Of a stretch of 64,000 nucleotides of DNA, positions 18,771-29,000 are shown piece after piece. The stretch comes from Galbibacter sp038433465 (GTDB lineage Bacteria; Bacteroidota; Bacteroidia; Flavobacteriales; Flavobacteriaceae), in NCBI RefSeq assembly GCF_038433465.1, contig NZ_JAESVF010000002.1:186001-250000 (forward strand). Reading direction: 5' to 3'. The translations under genes and the position numbers were made by a program. Position 1 is the stretch's first letter. Each line of letters begins with the position of its first letter. A model generated the notes under the pieces. It saw only the letters and a program-made list of their open reading frames with translations, searched no databases and had not been told where the DNA came from.

Positions 18771-19919
18771 ATGAAAATCAGAATTTTACTTATTACGATT
18801 CTTTCTTTATTTATTTTTCAGTCGTGTTCGCTTTTAAAAATTGAAAGCACTCAGGAGCCACTTACCAGAAGTCAACTAAATTCAAGATTAATTACCCAGA
18901 AATATATCGCCGACGCATCGGAAAGAGTGGAGTGGGCTGCCGATAGTATTATTTATGAAGAATCGGATTTTGAAATTCAGAAAAATGCCTATCGATGGAA
19001 ATTAAAAACCTTAACCTCGTTACGAGAAGTCGGTTTTCAAACGATGCCGCAGTTGGCATTGCTTGATGCTTGGGCATTGTCGGTCTCGATGGAAACATTT
19101 TTAGCCTCAGAAAAAGCAACGCCTTTGTTTGGTGAATGGCAACCCTATGTTGTGAATGTTTCTAAAGTGAATGCTGTCGAAATTCAGAAAAATGCAAAGA
19201 GCTTATTGTCTGAAAAAGAATATAAAAACTTAGAAAAGCTGGTCAATAATTTTGTTGCAGAAAACCCTATTTACGGACTCAATTTTAAACATAAATCTAT
19301 TAGAGAAACTTATTTGGCGTCTAATAACATTCCAGATAGTTTGGCGGTGCAAACCGTAGGAACGCTTTCTGAAGTTATGACGAATTTCTCCAATCGATTG
19401 GTGTATACTTCCGAAAGTACTGGTAAGCAATTACAATGGAATGCCGAATTGATGCTTCGCGAACAAGGCATAGATTCTGCGAGTTTACAAAGAGTTTTTA
19501 ACAGTATGGATAGTAGTTTGGACAGACTTGTAACAACGGCAGAAACTACACCAGAAATGTTAGAGCAGTCTATCGTTGATTTTCGTGCGGATATGCAACA
19601 GCTTTTTTTAGGACTTCACAATGATATCGAAAGTTCTAAAGTGTTTTTTTCTACGGAAAGAGCCTCGATTGATACTATAATTTTAAGGGAACGAATTGCT
19701 TTTGATAGTTTGATTTTACGCGAACGTACAGCTTTATCTGAAGAAGTAAATGTGTTGGTGAAAGAAACTATCGATGAGACGATGACACATGTAAAAGGCA
19801 TCATCCGGAGCGTGTTATTTTTTGTTATTTTGTTCTTTGTAATTATACTTTTTCTTCCGTTTTTGTTGGGATACTTTACGGGAAGAATTTTCCAAAAATC
19901 TAAAAATAAAAAAGACTAA
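18771..19919 (+). CDS. Coiled-coil lipoprotein with C-terminal membrane helix, unknown function
   Basis: The 382-residue protein has a lipoprotein signal (FQSC lipobox) and a long alpha-helical, partly coiled-coil body. Near residues 300-322 it carries a tandem 11-residue repeat (TIILRERIAFD / SLILRERTALS). The C terminus has a strong transmembrane helix (about 350-370) and a basic tail ending NKKD. A lipid anchor at one end and a membrane span at the other is unusual; both ends would lie in the inner membrane if the span is real. I do not recognise the family. ATG at 18771 is preferred over an upstream TTG. The stop overlaps the start of the lactonase gene (TAATG), so the two are translationally coupled. 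Confidence 0.7.
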   Translation: MKIRILLITILSLFIFQSCSLLKIESTQEPLTRSQLNSRLITQKYIADASERVEWAADSIIYEESDFEIQKNAYRWKLKTLTSLREVGFQTMPQLALLDAWALSVSMETFLASEKATPLFGEWQPYVVNVSKVNAVEIQKNAKSLLSEKEYKNLEKLVNNFVAENPIYGLNFKHKSIRETYLASNNIPDSLAVQTVGTLSEVMTNFSNRLVYTSESTGKQLQWNAELMLREQGIDSASLQRVFNSMDSSLDRLVTTAETTPEMLEQSIVDFRADMQQLFLGLHNDIESSKVFFSTERASIDTIILRERIAFDSLILRERTALSEEVNVLVKETIDETMTHVKGIIRSVLFFVILFFVIILFLPFLLGYFTGRIFQKSKNKKD

Positions 19920-21055
19920 TGAGAATATTTCAAATTGCGTTACTACTAATGCTGTTTACTGGATGTAAAAACAATGCTAAAGACGCAAACACTTCCGAAG
20001 AAAAAGAAAATATAACAGTGAAAAATGATACAGAATTTCCGTTTTACGTAGGAACCTATACCAATGGAGATAGCAAAGGGATTTATAAATATACATTGAG
20101 TGCTGATGGAAAACTGAGTAAAGATAAGTTGGTTGCTTCTTCTGAAAATCCATCTTTTTTAGCGTTTTCGAAAGACCGTAACTATTTGTTGGCGGTAAAT
20201 GAAAATGAAGTCGGTACCGTTTCTTCTTTTAAAATTCAGCCCGATACATTGCAGTTTATTAATAAAAGTTTGTCTGGAGGTGCGCATCCTTGTTTTGTTG
20301 TTGTAAATGAAAATGGTTTTATTGTAACTGCCAATTACAGCAGCGGAACTGTGGGCCTGTTAGAAATGGACGACGACGGTAGGGTGTCCGATTTGTTGTT
20401 TACAAATCAACATACAGGAAAAGGAACTCATGAGCGACAAGATGCTTCACATGCGCATTCGGTTTGGTTAGCGCCTACACAAAACGATGTTGTAGAAGTA
20501 GATTTAGGAACAAATGAGTTGTGGTTTTCGACCATTAATTCTGAGGGAAAAACGCTTGAAGCTAAGCAAAATCAAAAATTGACATTTGCTGAAGGTACTG
20601 GTCCGCGCCACATGACTTTTCATCCAAACGGAAAATGGGCATATGTGTTTGGAGAGTTAAATAATACGGTTGTAACATTGGCGTTAGACGAGCAAAATCA
20701 GTTTAAAGTTTTAAACACCTATACAACACTTCCAACAGATTTTAGTGGAGAAAACACAGGTGCAGATATTCATATTTCTTCAGACGGAAAGTTTTTGTAC
20801 GCATCCAACAGAGGGCATAATTCGATTGCCGTTTTTGAAGTTTTAGAGGAAGGAAAACTTCAGTTAAAAGCGCATACTTCTGTGAGGGGCAAAGGGCCGC
20901 GTAATTTTTCTTTAGCTCCAAATGAAGATTATTTACTTGTAGCCAATCAATACACCAATAATATCATTTCATTTAAAAGAGATTCTAAAACAGGTTTGTT
21001 AACTTTTGTAGACGAAATAGAAGCGCCAACGCCAGTTTGTATTTTGTTTGAGTAA
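19919..21055 (+). CDS. Lactonase-family seven-bladed beta-propeller lipoprotein
   Basis: The 378-residue protein has a lipobox cysteine at residue 16 (FTGC). It matches the 6-phosphogluconolactonase/3-carboxymuconate cyclase family: FYVGTYTNGDSKGIYKY at the start, GTGPRHMTFHPNGKWAYV in the middle and GKGPRNFSLAPNEDYLLVANQ near the end. Family members hydrolyse sugar lactones; this one is lipid-anchored and so envelope-located, which argues against the cytosolic pentose-phosphate reaction. The start overlaps the preceding stop by one base. It is followed after 136 bp by the HTCS gene. Confidence 0.87.
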   Translation: MRIFQIALLLMLFTGCKNNAKDANTSEEKENITVKNDTEFPFYVGTYTNGDSKGIYKYTLSADGKLSKDKLVASSENPSFLAFSKDRNYLLAVNENEVGTVSSFKIQPDTLQFINKSLSGGAHPCFVVVNENGFIVTANYSSGTVGLLEMDDDGRVSDLLFTNQHTGKGTHERQDASHAHSVWLAPTQNDVVEVDLGTNELWFSTINSEGKTLEAKQNQKLTFAEGTGPRHMTFHPNGKWAYVFGELNNTVVTLALDEQNQFKVLNTYTTLPTDFSGENTGADIHISSDGKFLYASNRGHNSIAVFEVLEEGKLQLKAHTSVRGKGPRNFSLAPNEDYLLVANQYTNNIISFKRDSKTGLLTFVDEIEAPTPVCILFE

Positions 21056-21145
21056 ATCAAATTGTGTAATTGCTTTTTTAAGTATGCTCATAATATGTAA
21101 TTGATAATTTTGTTAACAAAAAATTAAATATTTAATATTTTATGT

Positions 21146-21153
21146 TATTTTTG
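21146..21153 (+). promoter_or_regulatory. Candidate -7 element upstream of the HTCS gene
   Basis: TATTTTTG matches the TAnnTTTG consensus and would place transcription start near 21160, about 30 nt before the ATG. No convincing -33 TTG is seen at normal spacing. Confidence 0.35.
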
Positions 21154-21191
21154 GTAGGAAACCACTAATTCTAAAAATTTAGAAACCTACC

Positions 21192-24100
21192 ATGCCTAAA
21201 ATACATCACCTATTTTTGTGGGTCATTTTTTTGACCACTTCTTTTTTGTATTCCCAAGAGTCGTCTAGGTTTAATTTTGTGAGCATGTTAAACGATGTTC
21301 CGAAGGTTGGTATTAATCATATCAATCAAGATGAGCGTGGTTTTATGTGGGTAGCTACCAATGGAGCTGGGCTGTATAGGTACGATGGAATTGATTATGA
21401 TGCGTATCGGTATGTGCTAAATGACACCACATCGATAAGTAGTAGCATGGTGTATTGTACTTTTTTGGATTCTCAAAAAAGGCTTTGGGTTGGTACAGAA
21501 GAAGGTCTTAATTTGTATAATTCTGAGAAAGACCAATTTATAAGAATTTCAAACAAAAAATTTGAGGCTACATATAACGAAAGTATTTCTGTTAGACGAA
21601 TTGTTGAAGACAAGCACGGAAATATAATTATTGGTACGTTTGGTGCAGGTCTATTTAAACTTACTGGAACTGAAAATTTTCAAATTGAAAAAATTAAAAG
21701 TAGTAGTTTAAATAAGGATGTTGCGCTTACAGTTGAGGCAATTACAATTGATAAATTTGGAAAAATATACATCGGTACAAACCTAGGAGTTCAAGAGTAT
21801 GATGCAGAAAGGAACATCATAAAGCCAGTTGTTTTTTCTGATAATAAATTTATAAAATCGCAAGTAAAATCTATTGCTGTAGATCAAGACAATAACTTGT
21901 GGATAGGTTCTTTTTCTGAAGGAATTTATAAAGCTAGTTTTGTAGATGCTGAAAACGATTCGTACCGAAAAATAGAAAATTTCAATGTTTCTAAATATCC
22001 TATTTTTTCTCTTTTAGCTTTAAATGATGGCACCCTGCTTTGCGGAACCGAAAACGATGGTTTGTTTCATGTTGAAAAAAGTGGAGCGTTAATACACCAA
22101 TACCGAACAAGTAAAAGCGATGAAAAGAGTTTGTTGTCCAATTCAATTTGGTCGTTGTATCAAGATCGAAACGACAAAATTTGGTTGGGATATTACAACA
22201 AAGGACTTGCTGTACACGATCAATTATACGATAAGTTTAATGGGCTTGAAAGTTTGTACAACAACAGTAACTCACTTCATTCAAGCTCGGTTACTTCAAT
22301 TACACAAGATCAAACAGGAAAATTATGGATAGGAATGGATGGTGGAGGAATCGATATTCTGAATCCTAAAAAAAATACATACACACATATAAATACCAAT
22401 TCGAGTTCTCAATACAGCGGACTCAAAAGCGATTATATCCAGTCTATTTTTATCGATAGTAAACAAAATGTATGGGCAGGAAGTTGGGATAAAGGAATTT
22501 TCATGCTGAAAAAAGGAAGTACTCATTTTGTGAATTATTCAATCGAAACTACAAAAGGTGATTTAGAGTCTGATGTGGTGGTGAGTTTTGATGAAGATAC
22601 CAACGGAACAATTTGGATTTCTACATACCACAAAGGGTTGCATTCATTCAATCCGAAGACAGAGAAGTTCACGCACCATAATTCACCAGAATTTGAAGCC
22701 CATGGAATTTCCAATAGCGATGCTTGGAAAGTTCTAGTTGATGCTTCAGATGTAATTTGGTTGGGGTCAACAAATGGGTTGTTTAGAATTGAAAAAGAGT
22801 CAACTTCCGCAGTTTATAAAATAACATCGATGCGCGAACAAATGGAGGCTACCTACGGTAACTCTACTACTGCCAACCATATTCTTTCACTTTATGAAGC
22901 CGACGCAAATACACTGTGGATTGGTACCAAAGGCGCAGGGTTGTGTAAGTACGATAAAGTTTCGGGTACGTTTACGTGGTACAATAAGCTTAACGGATTG
23001 TTACTCGAAAATATTTGTGGAATTATAGCGTGTAATAACAATAATATTTGGGCCGCTGGAAATTCAGGAATTGTAAAAATCGATCCTGAAAACAATACGT
23101 TTACAAACTTTACAGTAAATGATGGTTTGTTGTCGAACGATTTTAATATGAATGCGAGTTATAAAAGTTCGAGCGGAGAAATTTATTTTGGAGGTTATGA
23201 CGGAGTAGATTATTTCGATCCGACCAAAATAAAAATTAATACTACGGAAAACTTTTTATACCTCTCGGATTTAAAGATTTTTAATAATAGGGTGCTTCCT
23301 ACGCATGATAAATCGCCATTAACCAAGGTTATTTCTGAAACCGATAGTATTTCGTTTAACAATAAACAATCGGTTTTTACTATTGAATATTCTGGGATAA
23401 ATTACACACGTCCAGAAAAAAATGAATACGCTTATTACTTGGCGGGTTATGAAGACACTTGGAATTATGTAGGAAATGCCAAAAGTGCAACCTATACGAA
23501 CCTCGATCCCGGAAATTATACTTTTAAACTAAAATCTGCTAACAATGACGGAGTTTGGAATTCTACACCTTTGGAATTGTCGGTTACAATACTTCCGCCG
23601 TGGTGGAAAAGTTCGTGGGCGCTACTCGGATATTTAGTAATGTTTTTTATGGGCGTATTTCTGCTGAATAAATTAACGCAAAGTAGAATCCGAAAAAAGC
23701 AATTGGCAAAATATGAAGAAGAAAAACATCAGCAAGAAATCGATTTAAACGAACGAAAGTTTCAATTCTTTACAAATATATCGCATGAGTTTAGAACTCC
23801 GCTAACCTTAATTATGAATCCGCTTCACGACATCATAACCAACGATGGCGCGTATCTACCAGAACGGATAAAAGCCAAACACAGAATTATTCAGAAAAAT
23901 ACAGCGAGACTACACAGGTTGGTAAATGAATTACTCGACTTTAGAAAATTAGAATTAAACAAGGTAACTGTAAAGGCTAAATCTTTTAATTTAATAGAAT
24001 TGACAAAGGATGTTTTAAGCTATTTTAATGAAGAAGCTCGCGAGAAAAACATCGATTTAGACTTTACTTTCGACGAGAAAAATGTACCAGTTTGGGCAGA

Positions 24101-25367
24101 TTATAGCATGATGGAAAAAGTTATATTCAACTTAGTTTCCAATGCTTTTAAAGCTACTCCAGAAGGCGGAACCATAAATGTTGCTCTGTACGCCAAAGAC
24201 GATTTAGTAGCTTTTCCATTGGTTGACAAAAATTATCAAGCTAAAGCCATTGAACTTATAGTTTCAGATACCGGAATCGGAATTCCGAAAGGTGAAATTG
24301 CTAAAATGTTTGAGCGCTTTTATCAAGTTGATAGTCTGAATAAAACTTATTACGGAGGGACAGGAATTGGTTTGGAAGTAGTGCAAAGTTTTATTGAATT
24401 ACACAGAGGGAAAATAGATGTTTCAAGTGAAGTAGGTAACGGAACTGTGTTTAAAATCACACTTCCGGAAGGGAAAAATCATTTAAAAGGAAGTGAGATT
24501 TATTCGGATACATACGAACAAAAACAAGTTAATAGAAATTATACTTCCGTAGTAACAATAATAGAAGACGAAAAGGAAATTAGCACAAAGGAGTTAGCAA
24601 ATGCCTATACAGTTTTAATTGTTGAAGATAATATTGAGTTGCGTAATTACTTAAAAAACGAGCTGAAAAGTCAGTATAAAGTTTTAACTGCTAATCATGG
24701 TCGAGAAGGTTTTGATATGGCAAAAGAAGCGCTTCCTGATGTAATTATTACTGATGTTATTATGCCAGAAGTTAATGGTTTTGAACTGTGTAAGTTGGTG
24801 AAAACTGATATTCGTACGAGTCATATTCCGTTGTTGATGTTAACTGCAAAAGCAAAAATTGACGACCGTATTGAAGGTATCGAAATTGGAGCAGACGCCT
24901 ATATGGTGAAACCTTTTGATATGCGCTTGTTGAAATTGCGTTTGTTGCAACTTATAACCAGCCGACAGCTCATTTTTAATAAATACTTTAGTGCAATTAG
25001 CGAGTTGCCAGTAAATGCAAACACCACTTCTTTAGACAAGGAATTTATCCAGAAAGCACTAAATTATATCAATGATAATATCGACGATTCCAACATTAGT
25101 GTAGAAACTTTGGCGGCTCATCTAAATTTAAGTAGAAGTCAGGTATACCGAAAAATTAAAGCACTTACCAATCAAACTGCCAACGAGTTTATTAGGAACA
25201 TCCGTTTGCATAAGGCAAAAGTTTTAATTGAGTCTGGTAATACAAATATTAGCGATGTTTCATTTAGCGTAGGGTTTTCAACTTCTTCTTATTTTACTAA
25301 ATGTTTTAAAAATTACTTCGGAATATTGCCAACTCAAGTGCAAGTAGAGGATAAGGTAGACAAATAG
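21192..25367 (+). CDS. Hybrid two-component system sensor/regulator (HTCS)
   Basis: The 1391-residue protein has a signal peptide, two periplasmic Reg_prop propellers (about 30-700) with repeated W(I/V)G motifs, and a Y_Y_Y domain (about 735-800). A membrane helix follows (about 806-828), then HisKA with NISHEFRTPLTL (His865), HATPase_c with the G boxes DTGIGIP and GGTGIGL, a receiver domain (VLIVEDN, phosphoacceptor Asp1188 in ITDVIMPE) and a C-terminal AraC-type helix-turn-helix (1285-1385). HTCS proteins sense an oligosaccharide in the periplasm and switch on the neighbouring SusC/SusD operon. All catalytic residues look intact. It directly precedes such an operon on the same strand. Confidence 0.97.
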   Translation: MPKIHHLFLWVIFLTTSFLYSQESSRFNFVSMLNDVPKVGINHINQDERGFMWVATNGAGLYRYDGIDYDAYRYVLNDTTSISSSMVYCTFLDSQKRLWVGTEEGLNLYNSEKDQFIRISNKKFEATYNESISVRRIVEDKHGNIIIGTFGAGLFKLTGTENFQIEKIKSSSLNKDVALTVEAITIDKFGKIYIGTNLGVQEYDAERNIIKPVVFSDNKFIKSQVKSIAVDQDNNLWIGSFSEGIYKASFVDAENDSYRKIENFNVSKYPIFSLLALNDGTLLCGTENDGLFHVEKSGALIHQYRTSKSDEKSLLSNSIWSLYQDRNDKIWLGYYNKGLAVHDQLYDKFNGLESLYNNSNSLHSSSVTSITQDQTGKLWIGMDGGGIDILNPKKNTYTHINTNSSSQYSGLKSDYIQSIFIDSKQNVWAGSWDKGIFMLKKGSTHFVNYSIETTKGDLESDVVVSFDEDTNGTIWISTYHKGLHSFNPKTEKFTHHNSPEFEAHGISNSDAWKVLVDASDVIWLGSTNGLFRIEKESTSAVYKITSMREQMEATYGNSTTANHILSLYEADANTLWIGTKGAGLCKYDKVSGTFTWYNKLNGLLLENICGIIACNNNNIWAAGNSGIVKIDPENNTFTNFTVNDGLLSNDFNMNASYKSSSGEIYFGGYDGVDYFDPTKIKINTTENFLYLSDLKIFNNRVLPTHDKSPLTKVISETDSISFNNKQSVFTIEYSGINYTRPEKNEYAYYLAGYEDTWNYVGNAKSATYTNLDPGNYTFKLKSANNDGVWNSTPLELSVTILPPWWKSSWALLGYLVMFFMGVFLLNKLTQSRIRKKQLAKYEEEKHQQEIDLNERKFQFFTNISHEFRTPLTLIMNPLHDIITNDGAYLPERIKAKHRIIQKNTARLHRLVNELLDFRKLELNKVTVKAKSFNLIELTKDVLSYFNEEAREKNIDLDFTFDEKNVPVWADYSMMEKVIFNLVSNAFKATPEGGTINVALYAKDDLVAFPLVDKNYQAKAIELIVSDTGIGIPKGEIAKMFERFYQVDSLNKTYYGGTGIGLEVVQSFIELHRGKIDVSSEVGNGTVFKITLPEGKNHLKGSEIYSDTYEQKQVNRNYTSVVTIIEDEKEISTKELANAYTVLIVEDNIELRNYLKNELKSQYKVLTANHGREGFDMAKEALPDVIITDVIMPEVNGFELCKLVKTDIRTSHIPLLMLTAKAKIDDRIEGIEIGADAYMVKPFDMRLLKLRLLQLITSRQLIFNKYFSAISELPVNANTTSLDKEFIQKALNYINDNIDDSNISVETLAAHLNLSRSQVYRKIKALTNQTANEFIRNIRLHKAKVLIESGNTNISDVSFSVGFSTSSYFTKCFKNYFGILPTQVQVEDKVDK

Positions 25368-25843
25368 ATTTTCGAGGCTTAGATATAAACTTCCGCAGTA
25401 ATTATTTAGATAATAACTTTTACTGATGTAATCAACTTCATTTTGCACACGCTATTTTCAATGTAGCTGCTGTGATCATTTTGCTGTATGAGTTATTTCT
25501 TCTGATATATATCTTATAAAACCTACTCATTAGCTTCTCTTGTAACGATGAACTCTTTTTGTACTATTCTTATCTATCCATCCAACGCTTTTCAGTCTAA
25601 AGGGAGCCTTTTATATCGGTTTCTTAAAAAAGTTAATAATTCATTTTTTAAGAGATTGTTTGTTGTGAATTAAATAAATATGAGGTGTTGATTTTTAGAT
25701 ATTTATAATTCAGTAATAATTATGTTGCATCAAATACAACATTTGAAGCACACAACATTACTACTACAACGTTTGCAACAAATGTTATATACATTGCTTT
25801 AAGACTTCTATTTTTTCTCTAACGTTTTGTTAACATTTACGTA
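25368..25843. other. Long non-coding interval upstream of the SusC operon
   Basis: About 475 bp without a convincing gene. The left part shows nothing I can name. The right end (25736-25786) carries a cluster of ACAAC(A/G)TT-type repeats described separately. It probably holds the regulatory region for the SusC/SusD operon. Confidence 0.5.
25736..25786 (+). promoter_or_regulatory. Candidate HTCS operator: clustered ACAACATT repeats
   Basis: ACAACATT occurs at 25736 and 25752 and ACAACGTT at 25766, all on the plus strand at 16- and 14-bp spacing. AACATTTG (25738-25745) is also the inverse of CAAATGTT (25779-25786). AraC-type HTCS regulators often bind direct repeats upstream of susC. The link is inferred from position. 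Confidence 0.4.
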
Positions 25844-25948
25844 ATGAAAAAAGATTTTTCAAAGTTTGGTTGGAGAACCATCAGCGAAGTATTACTAATC
25901 CTCATGATTATTGGGTTGCTTATTTTTTTAGTGTTCTTCGTTTTTTAA
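25844..25948 (+). CDS. Possible 34-residue single-span membrane protein
   Basis: ATG at 25844 opens a short frame that encodes a basic, polar start (MKKDFSKFGW), one hydrophobic helix (VLLILMIIGLLIFLVFFVF) and a stop right after it. The positive-inside pattern and clean membrane span look like a real small membrane protein. It lies 76 bp before susC on the same strand. It could also be chance in AT-rich leader DNA, or a leader peptide. No family is recognised. Confidence 0.4.
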   Translation: MKKDFSKFGWRTISEVLLILMIIGLLIFLVFFVF

Positions 25949-26024
25949 AATGATGTACTTCTTCAAAAAACACTTCAGAAAGGTCTTATTCAAAAACTAA
26001 CTTAATTAACTTAAATTAATCAAA

Positions 26025-29000
26025 ATGATGCTAAAGTTTAAATTCGCGATTATTGCTTTGGTTTTGGTGTGTACACAGTCATTGTATGCGCAAACAAAAA
26101 CCATTTCGGGAGTCGTTACGGATGCTACAGGAGTTCCGATGCCAGGAGTTACAGTACTGGTTGAAGGTACTAGCAATGGTAGTAGGACCGACTTTGACGG
26201 TAATTATTCTATCGACGGTGTAAACGCTTCAGATAGTTTAGTATTTACGTATATCGGTATGGTTTCTCAAACTATACAGGTTGGAACGCAAACAACAATT
26301 AATGTTACGCTAGAAGAATCTATGGAGGCACTAGAAGAAGTTGTTGTTGTAGGATATGGAGTACAAAAGAAAGCGCTAACTACAGGTGCCAATGTAAATG
26401 TAAAAGGGGAGGATATTGCCAAGCTTAATACAGGAACAGCAATGGAAGCACTTCAAGGGGTAACACCAGGGGTTACGGTTTCTAGAAATAATGGTGCTCC
26501 AGGAGCAGGAACTAAAGTTACTATTCGTGGTCTTGGAACTATCGGGAATTCTAATCCGCTATACATTGTAGATGGAGTTGCGGTAGGAAATATCGACTAT
26601 TTAAGTTCTGGAGATATTGAGAGTATCGATGTATTAAAAGATGCTGCTTCGGCTGCAATTTATGGTTCTCGTGCTGCCAACGGTGTAGTTTTGGTAACTA
26701 CGCGCCAAGGTAAAAAGGGAAGACAAGCTCAAATTCATTATGAAACGTATTATGGGTTTCAAAATATCTACAAAAACTTAAGTCCTCTTAATGCACAAGA
26801 ATACATGTACATTATGGACGAAGGTCGTGTAAACGATGGTTTAGCGCCAAACAATTGGGAGGCCATGATCAAAAATAACAGTTGGTTGAACAATACTTAT
26901 CCTGGGCAATTAGGAACTCAGTTAGGAGAAGAAGTTTGGGCTATGCTACAAAACGGTTGGGAAGGAACCAATTGGATAGACGAAATGACTTCTAAAAATG
27001 CACCAATTTCTAATCATGCAATCAGTATTACTGGTGGTAATGAAGATATTACATATTCTTTGGGAGCTTCTTATTTCGATCAAAAAGGAATTATAGGTGG
27101 CGATATTACAGATGCAGGATTTAAAAGACTTACAACACGTCTAAATACAGAGTTTGTTCTTTTTAAAAACGATAGTCACAGTATTATTACGGTAGGTGAA
27201 AACTTTACGTATTCGCAATCGGAAAACAGAAGTGTTGCCACAGGAAATATTTATTGGAACGACCTACACAATGCCTTGGTTCAACATCCTTTAATGCCTG
27301 CTTATTGGGCAGATTCTCCAGATCAATACGGATTTACACCAACAATGGATGGAATTTCTAATTTTCAGCACAATCCAATAGCTGTTTTGTATTACAGACA
27401 TAATTATGCAAACCTAGGAAACACAGGAAACACAATTGTTGGAAATGTTTATGCTGAAATTGAGCCGCTTAAAAACTTAAAGTTTAGATCTTCTTACGGA
27501 ATCAACGCTTGGTTTGGACACAGTAGATCATGGGCGCCAACCTACGCTTTAGGAACTTTATACGGTAATGCTACAGATGGAGTTACACAAAGTCAGTATT
27601 TAGGAAACAATTCAACTTGGACAAATACAATCTCTTACGATGCTACTTTTGGAGATCATAAGTTAACAGCCTTAATTGGTACAGAGGTTTATAAAAATGA
27701 AATTAATACTGAAGTAGGAGGAACTAAATCTGATTCTAGATTTGGACTTCCAGATTATGCTTTCTTAAATAACGTTGATAAAACTGTAATCGGAGCGATT
27801 GATACATGGGGAGCCGATTGGGCTGCTGGTGGTGGCGGATTATTGTCGTACATGGCAAGAGCACAATACAACTATAAAGAAAAGTATTTATTTTCTGCTA
27901 CAATGCGTGCCGATGGATCTTCAAACTTTGCTGAAGGGAATCGTTGGGGGTATTTCCCTTCTGTTTCTGCAGGATGGGTAATCAGTCAGGAAAACTTCAT
28001 GAATAATTCAAATAGCTTTGTGAAATTAAGAGCAAGCTGGGGGCAAAATGGTAACCAAAGTATCGATAACTTTATTTATAGCTCAAGTATCGCTTACTTA
28101 AATCCGGGATATTACTTTGGAGATACTAAACCTATTTCTGGACCAACTGGGGTACCAGCACGTGTTACAAATCCAGATGTTACTTGGGAAACTTCAGAGC
28201 AGTTAAACTTTGGTTTAGACACTCGTTTCTTTGATTCTAGATTAGCATTTACAGTAGATTGGTATAAAAAAACAACCAAAGACTGGTTGGTGTTAGCTCC
28301 AATTTTAGGAACTTCAGGAGCTGGTGCTCCATATATAAACGGAGGGGATATCGAAAATAAAGGTTTTGAGGTAATGTTGTCTTGGAATGACAAAGCGGGA
28401 GACTTTTCATACGGTGCAACAGTAACTGGAGCATATAATAAAAATGAAATTACACGTATAGCAAATGCAGACGGCGTAATTCAAGGGCAACCACACATTC
28501 TTTCTCAAGGAACTGCTTATATCTCTAGAGCCGAAGTTGGTTATCCGATAGGTTATTTCTACGGATACGAAACAGACGGAATTTTACAAAATCAAGATGA
28601 AGTAGATGCGTATGTTAAACCTACCGATGGAACTCCATACTTTAGTGATCAACGTCCTGGAGATGTTCGTTTTGTAGATCAAAATCAAGATGGAGTAATT
28701 GATGAAGCCGATAAAACAATGCTTGGAAATCCAAATCCAGATTTTGAATTGGGTATTCAATTGAATGCAGAGTACAAAGGCTTTTACACCAATGTTACCA
28801 TGACAGGAAAGTTTGGAATGCAAGTGATGCAATCATATCGTTCGTTTGCCGACAATCCAAACCAAAACTATACAACCGATATTTTTGATCGTTGGCATGG
28901 TGAAGGAACTTCTAATACAATCCCTCGTTTAAGTTCAGTATCAAACAGAAATACAAACTGGATTTCAGATATCTATATGCACGATGCAGACTATTTGAGA

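Noticed and set aside
25736..25786. Short CRISPR-like array
   Set aside because: Repeats are only 8 bp, spacing is 14-16 bp and no cas gene is present; a regulator site fits better.
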